Source: Mesorhizobium sp. DCY119
Lineage (GTDB): Bacteria; Pseudomonadota; Alphaproteobacteria; Rhizobiales; Rhizobiaceae
DNA length: 64,000 bases
Assembly: GCF_003590645.1 (NCBI RefSeq)
Contig: NZ_CP031834.1
Location: 3,534,501-3,598,500 of the forward strand
Direction of reading: 5' to 3'
Both the position numbers and the translations under genes were made by a program. The notes below the pieces were generated by a model. It was not told where the DNA came from. It saw only the letters and a list, made by a program, of their open reading frames with translations, and made no database searches. Positions 26,588-35,886 of the stretch are shown here, piece by piece. How positions within the stretch are numbered: the first letter of the stretch is position 1; each line of letters starts with the position of its first letter.

Positions 26588-27658
26588 TTACGCTCCCATC
26601 TCGACGCGCCAGGAATCGGCGTAGATGTTTATCCCTGCCGGGTCGAAGCGGACCTTGGGTTCGGCCGGAATGTCGTCATCCTCGCCGAGGATCGCAGCGA
26701 TGCCGCGCCCTTCCAGTTCGGCGCGCACGATCTTGTGGCGGCCGATGTCCTCGACCTTGGTGACCGAGATAGGCATTCCCTCGCGGCCCAGCCGCACATA
26801 TTCCGGCCTGATGCCGAGTTCGACCTTGCTCTCCCCGGCCGTCTTCGGTGCGCCGGGCAGCGCGATCGACTGGCTGCCAAGCCGCGCATTCTTGCCCTGG
26901 ATATCGACCGGCAAGAGATTCATACCTGGCGAGCCGATGAAATAGCCGACGAATGTATGCCGTGGCCGCTCGAACAATTCCGCCGGCGTGCCGATCTGGA
27001 CGATCTCGCCCTCGAACATCACCACAACCTTTTGCGCGAAGGTCAGAGCTTCGGTCTGGTCGTGCGTCACATAGATTTCGGTGTAGCCGAAGCGCTGGTG
27101 AAGCTGCTTCAGCTGCGAGCGCAGCACCCATTTCATATGCGGGTCGATGACCGTCAGCGGCTCGTCGAACAGGATGGCGTTGACGTCGGAGCGCACGAGG
27201 CCGCGGCCGAGCGAAATCTTCTGCTTCTGGTCGGCGGTCAGGCCGCGTGCCTTGCGATTCGCCCAATCCGCCAGATCGATCATCTTCAGCGTCTCGCGAA
27301 CCTTCTTGTCGACTTCGCTCTCGGTGACGCCTCGGTTGCGCAGCGGAAAGGCGAGATTATCGTAGACCGTCATCGTGTCGTAGATGACCGGGAACTGGAA
27401 CACCTGCGCGATGTTGCGCTCCTGCGTCGACAGTTCGGTGACGTCGCGACCGTCGAAACGCAGGCGGCCGTGCGACGGGTGCAGCAGCCCGGAGATGATG
27501 TTGAGCAACGTCGTTTTGCCGCAACCGGACGGCCCGAGCAGCGCGTAAGCACCGCCATCCTCGAATGTGTAGTGGATATCCTTCAGCGCGTAGACGGTGG
27601 CTGCTTTCGAGGGCCCTGCGTAGGCGTGGCGGATATGGTCGAGTTCGATGCTTGCCAT
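26588..27658 (-). CDS. glpT: Glycerol ABC transporter ATPase 2
   Basis: An ATP-binding subunit of the CUT1 type, 356 aa, starting MASIELDHIRHAY. The Walker A is GPSGCGKTTLL, Walker B ILFDEPLTVIDP and the switch His lies in IYVTHDQTEAL. The signature motif, normally LSGGQ, is LTADQKQKISLGR, so this subunit cannot provide a canonical signature. The C-terminal MOI/TOBE domain (from LGIRPEYVRLGREG) is present. It must pair with GlpS, which carries a normal signature. The gap to glpS is 8 bp. An upstream in-frame extension is a shadow of glpS. Confidence 0.92.
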   Translation of the reverse strand: MASIELDHIRHAYAGPSKAATVYALKDIHYTFEDGGAYALLGPSGCGKTTLLNIISGLLHPSHGRLRFDGRDVTELSTQERNIAQVFQFPVIYDTMTVYDNLAFPLRNRGVTESEVDKKVRETLKMIDLADWANRKARGLTADQKQKISLGRGLVRSDVNAILFDEPLTVIDPHMKWVLRSQLKQLHQRFGYTEIYVTHDQTEALTFAQKVVVMFEGEIVQIGTPAELFERPRHTFVGYFIGSPGMNLLPVDIQGKNARLGSQSIALPGAPKTAGESKVELGIRPEYVRLGREGMPISVTKVEDIGRHKIVRAELEGRGIAAILGEDDDIPAEPKVRFDPAGINIYADSWRVEMGA

Positions 27659-27666
27659 GATCCCCC

Positions 27667-28749
27667 CTACGCCGCCTGCGCCTGAACGATTTCGGCAGAA
27701 CGGCCCGCCTCGTCGAACACCATCAAATGCCGCGGATCGATGAAGACCTCGATCGTCTGGTCCGGATCGAACACCTGGATGCCATGCGCCAGCATCACCC
27801 AATGGACGTCGGCGAAGTCGAGATGGACGAAGCTTTCCGAGCCGGTCACCTCCGTCACCTTCACCTTGGCCGTCACCGACACCGCTTCGCCGTTCGGACG
27901 CGCCAGATACAGATGGTGCGGCTGGAAGCCGACCGTGTAGGTGGCGTCGGCAATGCCCTTTAGCTCTGACGGCACGGGCAGGTTGACGCCACCATCGAGC
28001 AGGAAGCTCCCTCCGCTCTTGCGCAGCACGATCGTGTTGAGCGGCGGGTCGGAAAAGGTTCTGGCCGTCACCAGGTCGCGCGGCCGGCGGAACACGTCGA
28101 TGGTCGGGCCCAACTGCGTCACCCTGCCTTGCGACAGCGTCGCCGTATTGCCGCCGAGAAGCAGCGCTTCGGAAGGTTCCGTCGTCGCATAGACGAAGAT
28201 CGCTCCGGACTCGGCGAATATCCTGGGCAGTTCGGCGCGCAATTCCTCGCGCAGCTTGTAATCGAGATTGGCGAGCGGCTCGTCGAGCAGAACCAGCCCG
28301 GCATTTTTCACGATGGCGCGCGCAAGTGCTGTACGTTGTTGCTGGCCGCCGGACAGGTTGAGCGGCGTGCGGTCAAGATAAGGTGCGAGTTTGAGAAGCT
28401 CAGCCGCACGGCGAACCTCCTTGTCGATCTTGGCGCTATCGACGCCGGCGACCCGCAACGGCGAGGCGATGTTCTCATAGACGGTCATCGCGGGATAATT
28501 GATGAACTGCTGGTATACCATGGCGATCCGGCGTTTCTGCACCGGCACGCCGGTCACGTTCACGCCATCGAACCAGACCGAGCCCGAGGTCGGCACGTCG
28601 AGACCCGCCATCAGCCGCATCAGGCTGGTCTTGCCCGAAAGCGTCGGCCCGAGAAGAACGTTGAGGGAGGCGTGATGAAGCGTCAGGTCGACCGCATCGA
28701 TATGCGTGTCGGCGCCGACAACCTTCGTTACCCCTTTGAGTTCAAGCAT
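27667..28749 (-). CDS. glpS: Glycerol ABC transporter ATPase 1
   Basis: The first gene of the operon, 360 aa, starting MLELKGVTKVVG after the ribosome site GGGAGGAG. The Walker A is GPTLSGKTSLM, the signature is the canonical LSGGQQQR and Walker B is LVLLDEPLANLD. The switch-loop His is replaced: the segment reads FVYATTEPSEALLL where VTHDQ is expected. It therefore complements the defect of GlpT, giving one complete and one degenerate ATP site per dimer. A TOBE-like C-terminus follows. glpD and glpK are not in the window. Confidence 0.92.
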   Translation of the reverse strand: MLELKGVTKVVGADTHIDAVDLTLHHASLNVLLGPTLSGKTSLMRLMAGLDVPTSGSVWFDGVNVTGVPVQKRRIAMVYQQFINYPAMTVYENIASPLRVAGVDSAKIDKEVRRAAELLKLAPYLDRTPLNLSGGQQQRTALARAIVKNAGLVLLDEPLANLDYKLREELRAELPRIFAESGAIFVYATTEPSEALLLGGNTATLSQGRVTQLGPTIDVFRRPRDLVTARTFSDPPLNTIVLRKSGGSFLLDGGVNLPVPSELKGIADATYTVGFQPHHLYLARPNGEAVSVTAKVKVTEVTGSESFVHLDFADVHWVMLAHGIQVFDPDQTIEVFIDPRHLMVFDEAGRSAEIVQAQAA

Positions 28750-28789
28750 AGTCGCCACGCTCCTCCCTGCGGCAGGCCATTTTTCGATC

Positions 28790-28808
28790 ATGTTTGATCT
28801 TCGAACAT
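28790..28808. promoter_or_regulatory. GlpR-like operator upstream of glpS
   Basis: ATGTTTGATCTTCGAACAT is a 19-bp imperfect palindrome that closely resembles the E. coli GlpR operator pattern ATGTTCG...CGAACAT. It lies about 40 bp before the glpS start, followed by TTTCG repeats typical of DeoR-family sites. Rhizobial glp operons are known to be controlled by a DeoR-type GlpR; no glpR is in the window. Confidence 0.5.
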
Positions 28809-29065
28809 TTTGCAATTCGTTTTCGCTTTTGTTTCGTTAATGGCTCAAATGAATTGCATATCGGTTCAGTTGACGCAGCGTATTGCTATCCCACCGGCGC
28901 GCTGGAGACGCGCCGGCTGGCTGAAAACAAGCCGGAAATATGAGAACGCAGACGCCGGGACGACCATTCACGAGCGCCCGAGAAGCTGACGCTGCGTGAT
29001 CAGGTCGAATCAGCTTCGGTCGGAAATGAAGCCTACTTCAATGCATCACGCCCCTTGAATTAATT

Positions 29066-29073
29066 GAACGTTC
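29066..29073. promoter_or_regulatory. Putative TetR operator upstream of the leucine cluster
   Basis: The perfect palindrome GAACGTTC lies in AATTGAACGTTCGTTTTATT, 35 bp before the TetR start. Its position in the promoter region suggests autoregulation of the TetR-ivd operon. Confidence 0.4.
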
Positions 29074-29107
29074 GTTTTATTATCACTTCATCAAGCTGGA
29101 AAACGCT

Positions 29108-29737
29108 ATGGCGCGTACGATTGGTTCCGATGGCGGCAGGACGGAAGCTGCAATCCGCGAGGCGTCGATCAGCCTCATGGCCCGCTTTGGCTACGAGGCG
29201 GTTTCCATGCGCCAGCTTGCAGCCGAAGTCGGCGTGCAGGCCGCTGCGCTCTACCGCTATTTTCCGACTAAGCAAGACCTGCTCTTCACACTGATGCGCG
29301 AGCATATGGATGGGTTGCTTGCGACGTGGGAGGCGGCGCGCCCGGCCAAGGCCGATCCGCGCGCGCGCCTTAACGCGTTCGTGCGCAACCATATCCATTT
29401 CCATGTCGCGCGCCGGCACGCCACCCATGTCTCCAACATGGAACTGCGCGCCCTTTCGCGCGATAATCTCACCCAGATTCTGCGCCTGCGCACCGCCTAT
29501 GAGAAGGAATTGCGCCAGATCCTGCGCGACGGCGCGGAGGCCGGGACCTTCGTGATCGACGACTCCGGACTGACCGCGATCGCCATCATCCAGATGATCA
29601 CCGGGGTCATCGTCTGGTTCCGCCCGGACGAGCGGCTTTCAGTGGAAGAAGTAGCCGAGACCTATCTCGCAATGACAATGCGCCTGACAGGCGCGGAAAA
29701 CGCCAGGGAGAACGCCCATGTACACGCACACGCTTGA
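29108..29737 (+). CDS. TetR-family regulator of the isovaleryl-CoA branch
   Basis: A 209-aa TetR protein. The HTH covers about residues 12-55 ([20 protein letters not shown], then [18 protein letters not shown]). The C-terminal domain begins around [20 protein letters not shown] and resembles regulators of acyl-CoA degradation genes. The gene overlaps ivd by 20 bp, so the two are co-transcribed and the protein is the likely local repressor, sensing an acyl-CoA. TetR regulators (LiuQ) of leucine degradation are known in other proteobacteria. The C-terminus is His/Ala-rich (NAHVHAHA). Confidence 0.88.
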   Translation: MARTIGSDGGRTEAAIREASISLMARFGYEAVSMRQLAAEVGVQAAALYRYFPTKQDLLFTLMREHMDGLLATWEAARPAKADPRARLNAFVRNHIHFHVARRHATHVSNMELRALSRDNLTQILRLRTAYEKELRQILRDGAEAGTFVIDDSGLTAIAIIQMITGVIVWFRPDERLSVEEVAETYLAMTMRLTGAENARENAHVHAHA

Positions 29738-30881
29738 TTTCGGGCACGGCGAGGACATCGATGCGCTGCGCGACATGGTGCGCCGCTTCGCGCAGGACCG
29801 CATCGCGCCGATCGCCGCCGAGATCGACCGCAACAACGAATTTCCCGCGCATCTGTGGGCAGAAATGGGTGCGCTCGGCCTCCTCGGCATGACCGCCGAC
29901 CCGGGTTTCGGCGGCACCGGCATGGGCTATCTCGCGCATGTCGTAGCCATGGAGGAGATTTCCCGCGCATCCGCCTCGGTCGGCCTGTCCTATGGCGCGC
30001 ATTCCAATCTCTGCGTCAACCAGATCAACCGCTGGGGGACCGCAGCGCAGAAGGAGAAATACCTGCCTGCGCTCTGCTCGGGCGAGAATATCGGCGCGTT
30101 GGCCATGTCGGAACCGGGTGCGGGTTCAGATGTCGTGTCGATGCGTCTGCGCGCCGAAAAGCGCAACGACCGCTTCGTACTCAACGGCAACAAGATGTGG
30201 ATCACCAATGGACCGGATGCCGATACGCTGGTGGTCTATGCCAAGACCGAACCGACAATGGGCTCGCGCGGCATCACAGCCTTCATCATCGAAAGCAAGA
30301 TGAAGGGTTTTTCCGTTGCTCAGAAGCTGGACAAGCTGGGCATGCGCGGCTCCAATACCGGCGAACTCGTCTTCGAGGATGTCGACGTGCCTTTCGACAA
30401 CGTGCTCGGACAGGAAGGACGCGGCGTCGAGGTGCTAATGTCGGGGCTGGACTATGAACGAACCGTGCTCGCCGGCGGCCCCCTCGGCCTGATGGCCGCA
30501 TGTCTGGATGTTGCCGTGCCTTACGTACAGACCAGGCGCCAGTTCGGACAGGCCATCGGCGATTTCCAGCTCGTTCAGGGCAAACTTGCCGACATGTACG
30601 CCAACATGAATGCCGCCAAGGCTTACGTCTATGCTGTCGCCTCGGCCTGCGACCGCGGCCAGACGACCCGCAAGGATGCTGCCGGCTGCGTGCTCTTCGC
30701 TGCCGAAAAGGCGACGCTGATGGCGCTCGACGCGCTGCAACTGCTTGGCGGCAACGGCTACATCAACGACTATCCAACCGGCCGCCTGCTGCGCGACGCC
30801 AAGCTTTACGAGATCGGCGCCGGCACCAGCGAGATTCGACGGTGGCTGATCGGGCGGGAGATTATGGCGGAGGGCGTGTGA
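29718..30881 (+). CDS. ivd: Isovaleryl-CoA dehydrogenase
   Basis: An FAD acyl-CoA dehydrogenase that oxidises isovaleryl-CoA to 3-methylcrotonyl-CoA in leucine catabolism and passes electrons to ETF. The segment [19 protein letters not shown] is a hallmark of IVD. Catalytic Glu247 lies in [15 protein letters not shown], the position typical of IVD rather than the C-terminal position of medium-chain enzymes. Flavin and acyl motifs SEPGAGSDV and [20 protein letters not shown] are intact. 387 aa is normal. It precedes both methylcrotonyl-CoA carboxylase genes. Confidence 0.95.
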   Translation: MYTHTLDFGHGEDIDALRDMVRRFAQDRIAPIAAEIDRNNEFPAHLWAEMGALGLLGMTADPGFGGTGMGYLAHVVAMEEISRASASVGLSYGAHSNLCVNQINRWGTAAQKEKYLPALCSGENIGALAMSEPGAGSDVVSMRLRAEKRNDRFVLNGNKMWITNGPDADTLVVYAKTEPTMGSRGITAFIIESKMKGFSVAQKLDKLGMRGSNTGELVFEDVDVPFDNVLGQEGRGVEVLMSGLDYERTVLAGGPLGLMAACLDVAVPYVQTRRQFGQAIGDFQLVQGKLADMYANMNAAKAYVYAVASACDRGQTTRKDAAGCVLFAAEKATLMALDALQLLGGNGYINDYPTGRLLRDAKLYEIGAGTSEIRRWLIGREIMAEGV

Positions 30882-30898
30882 CAACGCTCCCCGCCAAA

Positions 30899-31291
30899 TC
30901 ACTGGAAGGCCTTCGGCAAATCCACAGTGGGCTTGGAGACGATCTGGTGCGAATCCTTCCAGAGAAGCTCGCGCTCGCCAGCGGTTCGGATGCTGCGAAC
31001 AGGCAAGCCCCCCTCCTCGATCAGCCATGCGCAATAACGCGCCCGGCTGATCGCCTCCGCGGCATCCGGATCGAACCAGCAAATACCCCAGATCGAATTG
31101 CGCCGCTTGAAATGCCGGCCAATTTGCTTTGGTACCGGCAAGTGCAAGCTGAACCAATCGAACTGATGTTCCAGTTCGTCCAGAATCCAATAAGGACAGC
31201 CGTTCCGGTAAAGGTACCAGGACGCCTGAAAAAAGCCGGCCTCCACCCGGCTCGCCGGATGGATGAGCGGCGTCACGAACCGCACATACAT
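30899..31291 (-). CDS. Conserved hypothetical protein between ivd and mccB
   Basis: A 130-aa protein on the opposite strand, starting MYVRFVTPLIHPASRVEAGF; a GTG four codons upstream is also possible. It is rich in aromatic residues (SWYLYRNGCPYWILDELEHQ, FDWFSLHLPVP). The opening MYVRFVTP and the DWF-HLPVP segment match a recurring hypothetical family I remember from proteobacteria, with no known function. No signal or membrane helix is visible. It sits head-on to the leucine operon, ending 17 bp from the ivd stop. Confidence 0.7.
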   Translation of the reverse strand: MYVRFVTPLIHPASRVEAGFFQASWYLYRNGCPYWILDELEHQFDWFSLHLPVPKQIGRHFKRRNSIWGICWFDPDAAEAISRARYCAWLIEEGGLPVRSIRTAGERELLWKDSHQIVSKPTVDLPKAFQ

Positions 31292-31530
31292 GGTGATCGC
31301 CACACCGCTTACGCGCGGCGCGTTCCTCTCAAGTTTCGAGATATTCAGGGTGCAGAAATGCCGCCTTCGGCGGCTCTAGGCCTCTGCCGAAGGGAGACTT
31401 TTCAGAGGGCGCATATGGATGCGTCTCATTGGTCATCTCCTCGAGGATACGATACGATCCGCCTGGGCGGGGAGCGGGCATCTACACGCTTTCCCTTGCC
31501 TGATCAAGATTTTTCATAAAGCAGGTCTTC

Positions 31531-33138
31531 ATGCCCGCCCTAACCTCTTCTATCTCCCCCGCCTCCGACGCCTTCAAAACCAATGCCGGGCGCATGCGGG
31601 AGCTTGTGGCCGACATTGCCGAGAAGGCGGCAACCGTCGAGCTGGGCGGCTCGCAGGAAGCGCGGGAGCGCCATGTCTCGCGTGGGAAGCTGCTGCCGCG
31701 CCAGCGGCTTGCCCAGCTTGTCGATCCCGGCTCGCCCTTTCTGGAAGTCGGCCAGTTCGCCGCGTGGAACATGTATGACGGCGATATCTCCGCCGCAGGC
31801 ATGATCGCCGGCATTGGTCGGATCGAAGGCCGCGAGGTGATGATCGTCGTCAACGACGCCACCGTGAAGGGCGGCACCTATTATCCGATCACTGTGAAGA
31901 AGCATCTGCGGGCGCAGGAAATTGCCATGCAGAACAATCTGCCTTGCGTCTATCTGGTCGACAGCGGCGGCGCCAACCTGCCCAACCAGGACGAGGTGTT
32001 TCCCGACCGCGACCATTTCGGCCGCATCTTTTATAACCAGGCCAATATGTCGGCGGCCGGCATTCCGCAGATCGCCTGCGTCATGGGCTCATGCACGGCG
32101 GGCGGCGCTTACGTGCCGGCGATGTCGGACGAGACGATCATGGTGCGCAACCAGGCCACCATCTTTCTCGGCGGGCCGCCGCTGGTGAAGGCTGCCACCG
32201 GCGAGGATGTGAGCGCCGAAGACCTTGGCGGCGCAGAGGTCCACACGCGCCAGTCGGGCGTGGCCGACCACTACGCCATGGATGACGAGCACGCGCTGGC
32301 GATCACACGGCGCATTGTCAAAAACCTGAATCGGAACAAGAGCGTAAGCCTGAACTTACAGAAACCGATTCAACCGCTTCACGATCCGCATGAGATCTAC
32401 GGCGTCATTCCCGCCGATATCCGACAGCCCTATGACGTGCGCGAGGTCATCGCCCGCATCGTTGATGGCTCGGAGTTCGACGAGTTCAAGCAGAACTACG
32501 GCACGACGCTGGTCACCGGCTTTGCCCATCTTTACGGCATGCCCGTCGGCATCATCGCCAACAATGGCGTGCTGTTTTCGGAAAGCGCACTCAAGGGCGC
32601 GCATTTCATCGAACTGTGCTGCCAGCGCAAGATTCCACTGATCTTCCTGCAGAACATCACCGGCTTCATGGTCGGTCGCAAATACGAGGCCGGCGGCATC
32701 GCCAAGGACGGCGCCAAGCTGGTGACGGCGGTAGCCACCGCGCAGGTGCCGAAAGTGACGATGATCATCGGCGGCTCGTTCGGCGCCGGCAACTACGGCA
32801 TGTGCGGCCGCGCCTATTCGCCCCGCTTCCTGTGGATGTGGCCGAACGCACGCATATCGGTGATGGGCGGCGAGCAGGCTGCAACCGTGCTTGCCATGGT
32901 CAAGCGCGAGGGCATCGAGCGCAAGGGCGGCGAATGGACCGCTGAGGAAGAAGCGAAATTCCGCAAGCCGATCCTGATGAAATACGAGCATGAGGGCCAG
33001 CCGCTCTATTCGTCGGCGCGCCTGTGGGACGACGGCATCATCGACCCGGCGAAATCGCGCGAGGTGCTGGCGCTGAGCTTGAGTGCTGCGCTGAACGCGC
33101 CGGTGGCGGAGACGAAATTCGGCGTGTTCAGGATGTGA
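31531..33138 (+). CDS. mccB: Methylcrotonyl-CoA carboxylase, carboxyltransferase (beta) subunit
   Basis: The carboxyltransferase subunit moves CO2 from carboxybiotin to 3-methylcrotonyl-CoA. The protein (535 aa) has the N-lobe with [20 protein letters not shown] and [20 protein letters not shown], and the C-lobe with [20 protein letters not shown] and [20 protein letters not shown]. The oxyanion-forming GG motifs are intact. It works with the biotin subunit mccA 0.6 kb downstream. A DUF1993 gene lies between the two. Confidence 0.95.
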   Translation: MPALTSSISPASDAFKTNAGRMRELVADIAEKAATVELGGSQEARERHVSRGKLLPRQRLAQLVDPGSPFLEVGQFAAWNMYDGDISAAGMIAGIGRIEGREVMIVVNDATVKGGTYYPITVKKHLRAQEIAMQNNLPCVYLVDSGGANLPNQDEVFPDRDHFGRIFYNQANMSAAGIPQIACVMGSCTAGGAYVPAMSDETIMVRNQATIFLGGPPLVKAATGEDVSAEDLGGAEVHTRQSGVADHYAMDDEHALAITRRIVKNLNRNKSVSLNLQKPIQPLHDPHEIYGVIPADIRQPYDVREVIARIVDGSEFDEFKQNYGTTLVTGFAHLYGMPVGIIANNGVLFSESALKGAHFIELCCQRKIPLIFLQNITGFMVGRKYEAGGIAKDGAKLVTAVATAQVPKVTMIIGGSFGAGNYGMCGRAYSPRFLWMWPNARISVMGGEQAATVLAMVKREGIERKGGEWTAEEEAKFRKPILMKYEHEGQPLYSSARLWDDGIIDPAKSREVLALSLSAALNAPVAETKFGVFRM

Positions 33139-33191
33139 CAACAGACTCACGCGCCGCAGTAGCAACACGATCAACCAAACCGCGAGACACC

Positions 33192-33710
33192 ATGTCCCTT
33201 TCTCTCTACGACATTTCGATACCCGTCTTCATCACGGCGCTTAGGAACCTGTCGCACAATCTGCATAAAGGCGAAGCTTACGCCGCCGAGCAGGGAATAG
33301 CAGAAGAAGAGCTGACCACCGCCCGGCTCTTTCCCGACATGCTGCCGCTGACCGGCCAGATACAGCGAGCTTCGGACACGGCCCGTTTCGTGGCAGTACG
33401 CGTAGGCCAGACCGAGCCGCGCCCGATGGCGGATAATGAGGTTTCCCTTGCCGATCTTCAGGCCCGCATTGCGGCCACGATCGACTATCTGAGTGCTGTC
33501 GCACCCGACAGCATGGATGGCCGCGAGACCTCCGCTGTAAGTTTCAAGGCCGGACCACGGACGCTGAACTTCACCGGAACGAGCTACATTCTCGGCTTTG
33601 CGCTGCCGAACTTCTATTTCCACGTAACGACGGCCTACGCCATTCTTCGGCACAAGGGCGTCCCGCTCGGCAAGACAGACTTTCTTGCCGGCGCAAGCCC
33701 CCGTTCGTAG
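33192..33710 (+). CDS. DUF1993 family protein
   Basis: A 172-aa protein of the DUF1993/DinB-like group: MSLSLYDISIPVFITALRNL, LFPDMLPLTGQIQRASDTAR, and the conserved C-terminal FTGTSYILGFALPNFYFHVTTAYAILRHKGVPLGK. The function is unknown; the fold is predicted to be a four-helix bundle with metal-binding His residues. I chose the ATG at 33192 because earlier codons are shadows of mccB. It lies 53 bp after mccB and 26 bp before mccA on the same strand, so it is co-transcribed with leucine catabolism although no link is known. Confidence 0.88.
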   Translation: MSLSLYDISIPVFITALRNLSHNLHKGEAYAAEQGIAEEELTTARLFPDMLPLTGQIQRASDTARFVAVRVGQTEPRPMADNEVSLADLQARIAATIDYLSAVAPDSMDGRETSAVSFKAGPRTLNFTGTSYILGFALPNFYFHVTTAYAILRHKGVPLGKTDFLAGASPRS

Positions 33711-33736
33711 AGAGACGCCGGCTCCGAGGAACCGCC

Positions 33737-35839
33737 ATGTTCACCAAAATCCTGATTGCCAACCGCGGCGAGATCGCGTGCCGGGTCATCCGCACGGCGC
33801 GGCGCATGGGTATTGCCACCGTGGCGGTCTATTCCGACGCCGACGCGAAATCGCTTCATGTCGCCATGGCTGATGAGGCTGTACATATCGGCCCCTCGCC
33901 CGTCGGTGAAAGCTATCTGCGCGGCGAAAAGATCATCGCTGCCGCCAAGGCGACCGGTGCCGAGGCAATTCACCCCGGCTACGGCTTTCTTTCGGAGAAC
34001 CCGGCTTTCGTCGATCAGGTGACTGAAGCCGGCCTCGTCTTCATCGGCCCTTCAGCGGCGTCGATCCGCGCCATGGGGCTGAAGGACGCCGCCAAGCGGC
34101 TGATGGAAAAGGCCGGCGTGCCGGTCGTTCCGGGCTATCACGGCGAAGCGCAGGAAATCGTCATTCTCGCCTCCAAGGCGCGCGAGATCGGCTATCCCGT
34201 CTTGATCAAGGCGCGCGCCGGTGGCGGCGGCAAGGGCATGCGCAAGGTCGAGCGTCCGGAGGATTTTCCCGAGGCACTTTCAAGCGCGCGGCGCGAGGCC
34301 AAGGCGGCGTTTGGCGACGACCGGGTGCTGGTGGAAAAATATGTCGACAAGCCGCGCCATATCGAGGTGCAGGTGTTCGGCGACAATCACGGCCATGCCG
34401 TGCATCTGTTCGAGCGCGACTGTTCCGCCCAGCGCCGCCACCAGAAAGTCATCGAGGAGGCCCCTGCCCCCGGCATGACCGCCGAGATGCGCAAGGCGAT
34501 GACCGACGCGGCGGTGAAGGCGGCGAAGGCCATAAGCTATTCGGGCGCCGGCACGATCGAGTTCATCGTCGATGCCTCGCAAGGCCTGAAGCCCGACCGC
34601 TTCTGGTTCATGGAGATGAATACGCGCCTGCAGGTCGAGCATCCGGTGACGGAGATGATCACCGGCGTCGATCTGGTCGAGTGGCAGTTGCGGGTCGCGG
34701 CCGGCGAAAAGCTGCCGAAGACTCAATCCGAGATCAAGCTCGACGGCCATGCCTTCGAGGCGCGCATCTATGCCGAAGACCCCGCGAAGGGATTTCTGCC
34801 GGCCATCGGCACGCTGCACCGTCTCGGCTTCCCGGCCGCGGCTCCAGCAGGCGCCACCATGCGCGTCGAGACCGGCGTGCGCGAAGGCGATGCGATCTCG
34901 CCCTTCTACGATCCGATGATCGCCAAACTGGTGGTTCATGCCACTGACCGGAAAGCGTCACTCGATGCGCTGGGCGAGACGCTGAAGGCGACGGAAATTG
35001 CAGGCTCGGTCACCAATGTCGCGTTTCTCGCGGCGCTGGCTGCTGATGCGGATTTTGCCAGCGGCGATGTCGATACCGGGTTGATCGATCGCAAGCAGGC
35101 GGCATTGACGGTAACCGCCGTGCCGAATGAACGCACGATCGCGCTGGCAGCATTCGCTGCATCCGGCATGGGCGAGCAGCAGCCGACCGACGATCCGTGG
35201 TCGGCGCTCGCCGGTTATTCGCATTTTCATCCGATTGCGCGGCGGACGACGCTTCGGTTTGGCGAGGAGGAGTTCGCGGCGAGTGTTGTCGTGAAGCAGG
35301 ATGGGCGGCTCGAAGTTATGATCGACAGCGCTGCCCCTCATCCGCCTGCCGGCACCTTCTCCCCGTATAGTGACGGGGAGAAGAAGGCTGGCCGCAACGT
35401 TGCCGTCTCTTCCTTCTCCCCGTTCACGGGGGTCCGAAGGACGGGTCGAGACCCGTGGCTAGGCCCCGGTCGGTGGCCCGAAGGGTCGGATGAAGGGCAG
35501 CGCCAAGTCTCCAATTTCACTCGCTGGCCTGGCCACGTCACCGTGTTCGAAGGCGGTCACGCCTTCACCTTCGTCGTTCCCGATCCCTTCGCTCACGCAG
35601 CGGATGCCGGCAGCAGCGGTTCCATGCGCGCGCCGATGCCCGGTCTGGTCAAGCTAGTCCGGGCGATGAAGGGCGATGCGGTGATCAAGGGGCAGCCGCT
35701 GCTCATCCTGGAAGCCATGAAGATGGAGCACACCATCGCCGCCCCGCATGACGGCGTCATCGCAGAGATTGCAGAGGAAGGCTCGCAGGTGACGGACGGA
35801 ACAGTGCTGGTGCGGTTTCAGGAAGAGGTGAGCGCTTAG
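33737..35839 (+). CDS. mccA: Methylcrotonyl-CoA carboxylase, biotin (alpha) subunit with inserted repeat
   Basis: A biotin carboxylase (residues about 1-450: MFTKILIANRGEIACRVIRT, ATP-grasp GGGGKGMR, EMNTRLQVEHPVTEMITG), a linker/BT region, and a C-terminal biotinyl domain with Lys662 in EAMKMEH. It carboxylates biotin for the leucine pathway. Residues about 531-589 are encoded by a palindromic repeat (35328-35503) and read APHPPAGTFSPYSDGEKK and onward; they look foreign, rich in Pro, Gly and Arg. The 700-aa length exceeds that of related proteins by about the size of the insert. The frame is kept open and both flanking domains look intact. Confidence 0.94.
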   Translation: MFTKILIANRGEIACRVIRTARRMGIATVAVYSDADAKSLHVAMADEAVHIGPSPVGESYLRGEKIIAAAKATGAEAIHPGYGFLSENPAFVDQVTEAGLVFIGPSAASIRAMGLKDAAKRLMEKAGVPVVPGYHGEAQEIVILASKAREIGYPVLIKARAGGGGKGMRKVERPEDFPEALSSARREAKAAFGDDRVLVEKYVDKPRHIEVQVFGDNHGHAVHLFERDCSAQRRHQKVIEEAPAPGMTAEMRKAMTDAAVKAAKAISYSGAGTIEFIVDASQGLKPDRFWFMEMNTRLQVEHPVTEMITGVDLVEWQLRVAAGEKLPKTQSEIKLDGHAFEARIYAEDPAKGFLPAIGTLHRLGFPAAAPAGATMRVETGVREGDAISPFYDPMIAKLVVHATDRKASLDALGETLKATEIAGSVTNVAFLAALAADADFASGDVDTGLIDRKQAALTVTAVPNERTIALAAFAASGMGEQQPTDDPWSALAGYSHFHPIARRTTLRFGEEEFAASVVVKQDGRLEVMIDSAAPHPPAGTFSPYSDGEKKAGRNVAVSSFSPFTGVRRTGRDPWLGPGRWPEGSDEGQRQVSNFTRWPGHVTVFEGGHAFTFVVPDPFAHAADAGSSGSMRAPMPGLVKLVRAMKGDAVIKGQPLLILEAMKMEHTIAAPHDGVIAEIAEEGSQVTDGTVLVRFQEEVSA
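35328..35503. repeat. Palindromic repeat inserted in frame in mccA
   Basis: Terminal inverted repeats GCGCTGCCCCTCATCCG (35328-35344) and CGGATGAAGGGCAGCGC (35487-35503) match with one mismatch. Inside are CTTCTCCCCGTATAGTGACG and its GGGGAGAAG partner, then a second CTTCTCCCCGTTCACGGGGG palindrome. This is a dispersed Rhizobiales element normally found between genes. Here it is translated as part of MccA. Confidence 0.8.
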
Positions 35840-35886
35840 AGCTTTCCCGATCAGTCGCTGAATGGACCGCATCAGAACGAGGCATC

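Larger units (their letters stand above)
28750..29107. other. Divergent control region glp operon / TetR-ivd
   Basis: About 358 bp. The glp side has the GlpR-like palindrome (28790-28808) and TTTCG repeats (28817-28837). The middle has an inverted repeat CCGGCGCG-N7-CGCGCCGG (28894-28916). The right side has GAACGTTC near the TetR start. I see no gene in it. Confidence 0.55.
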
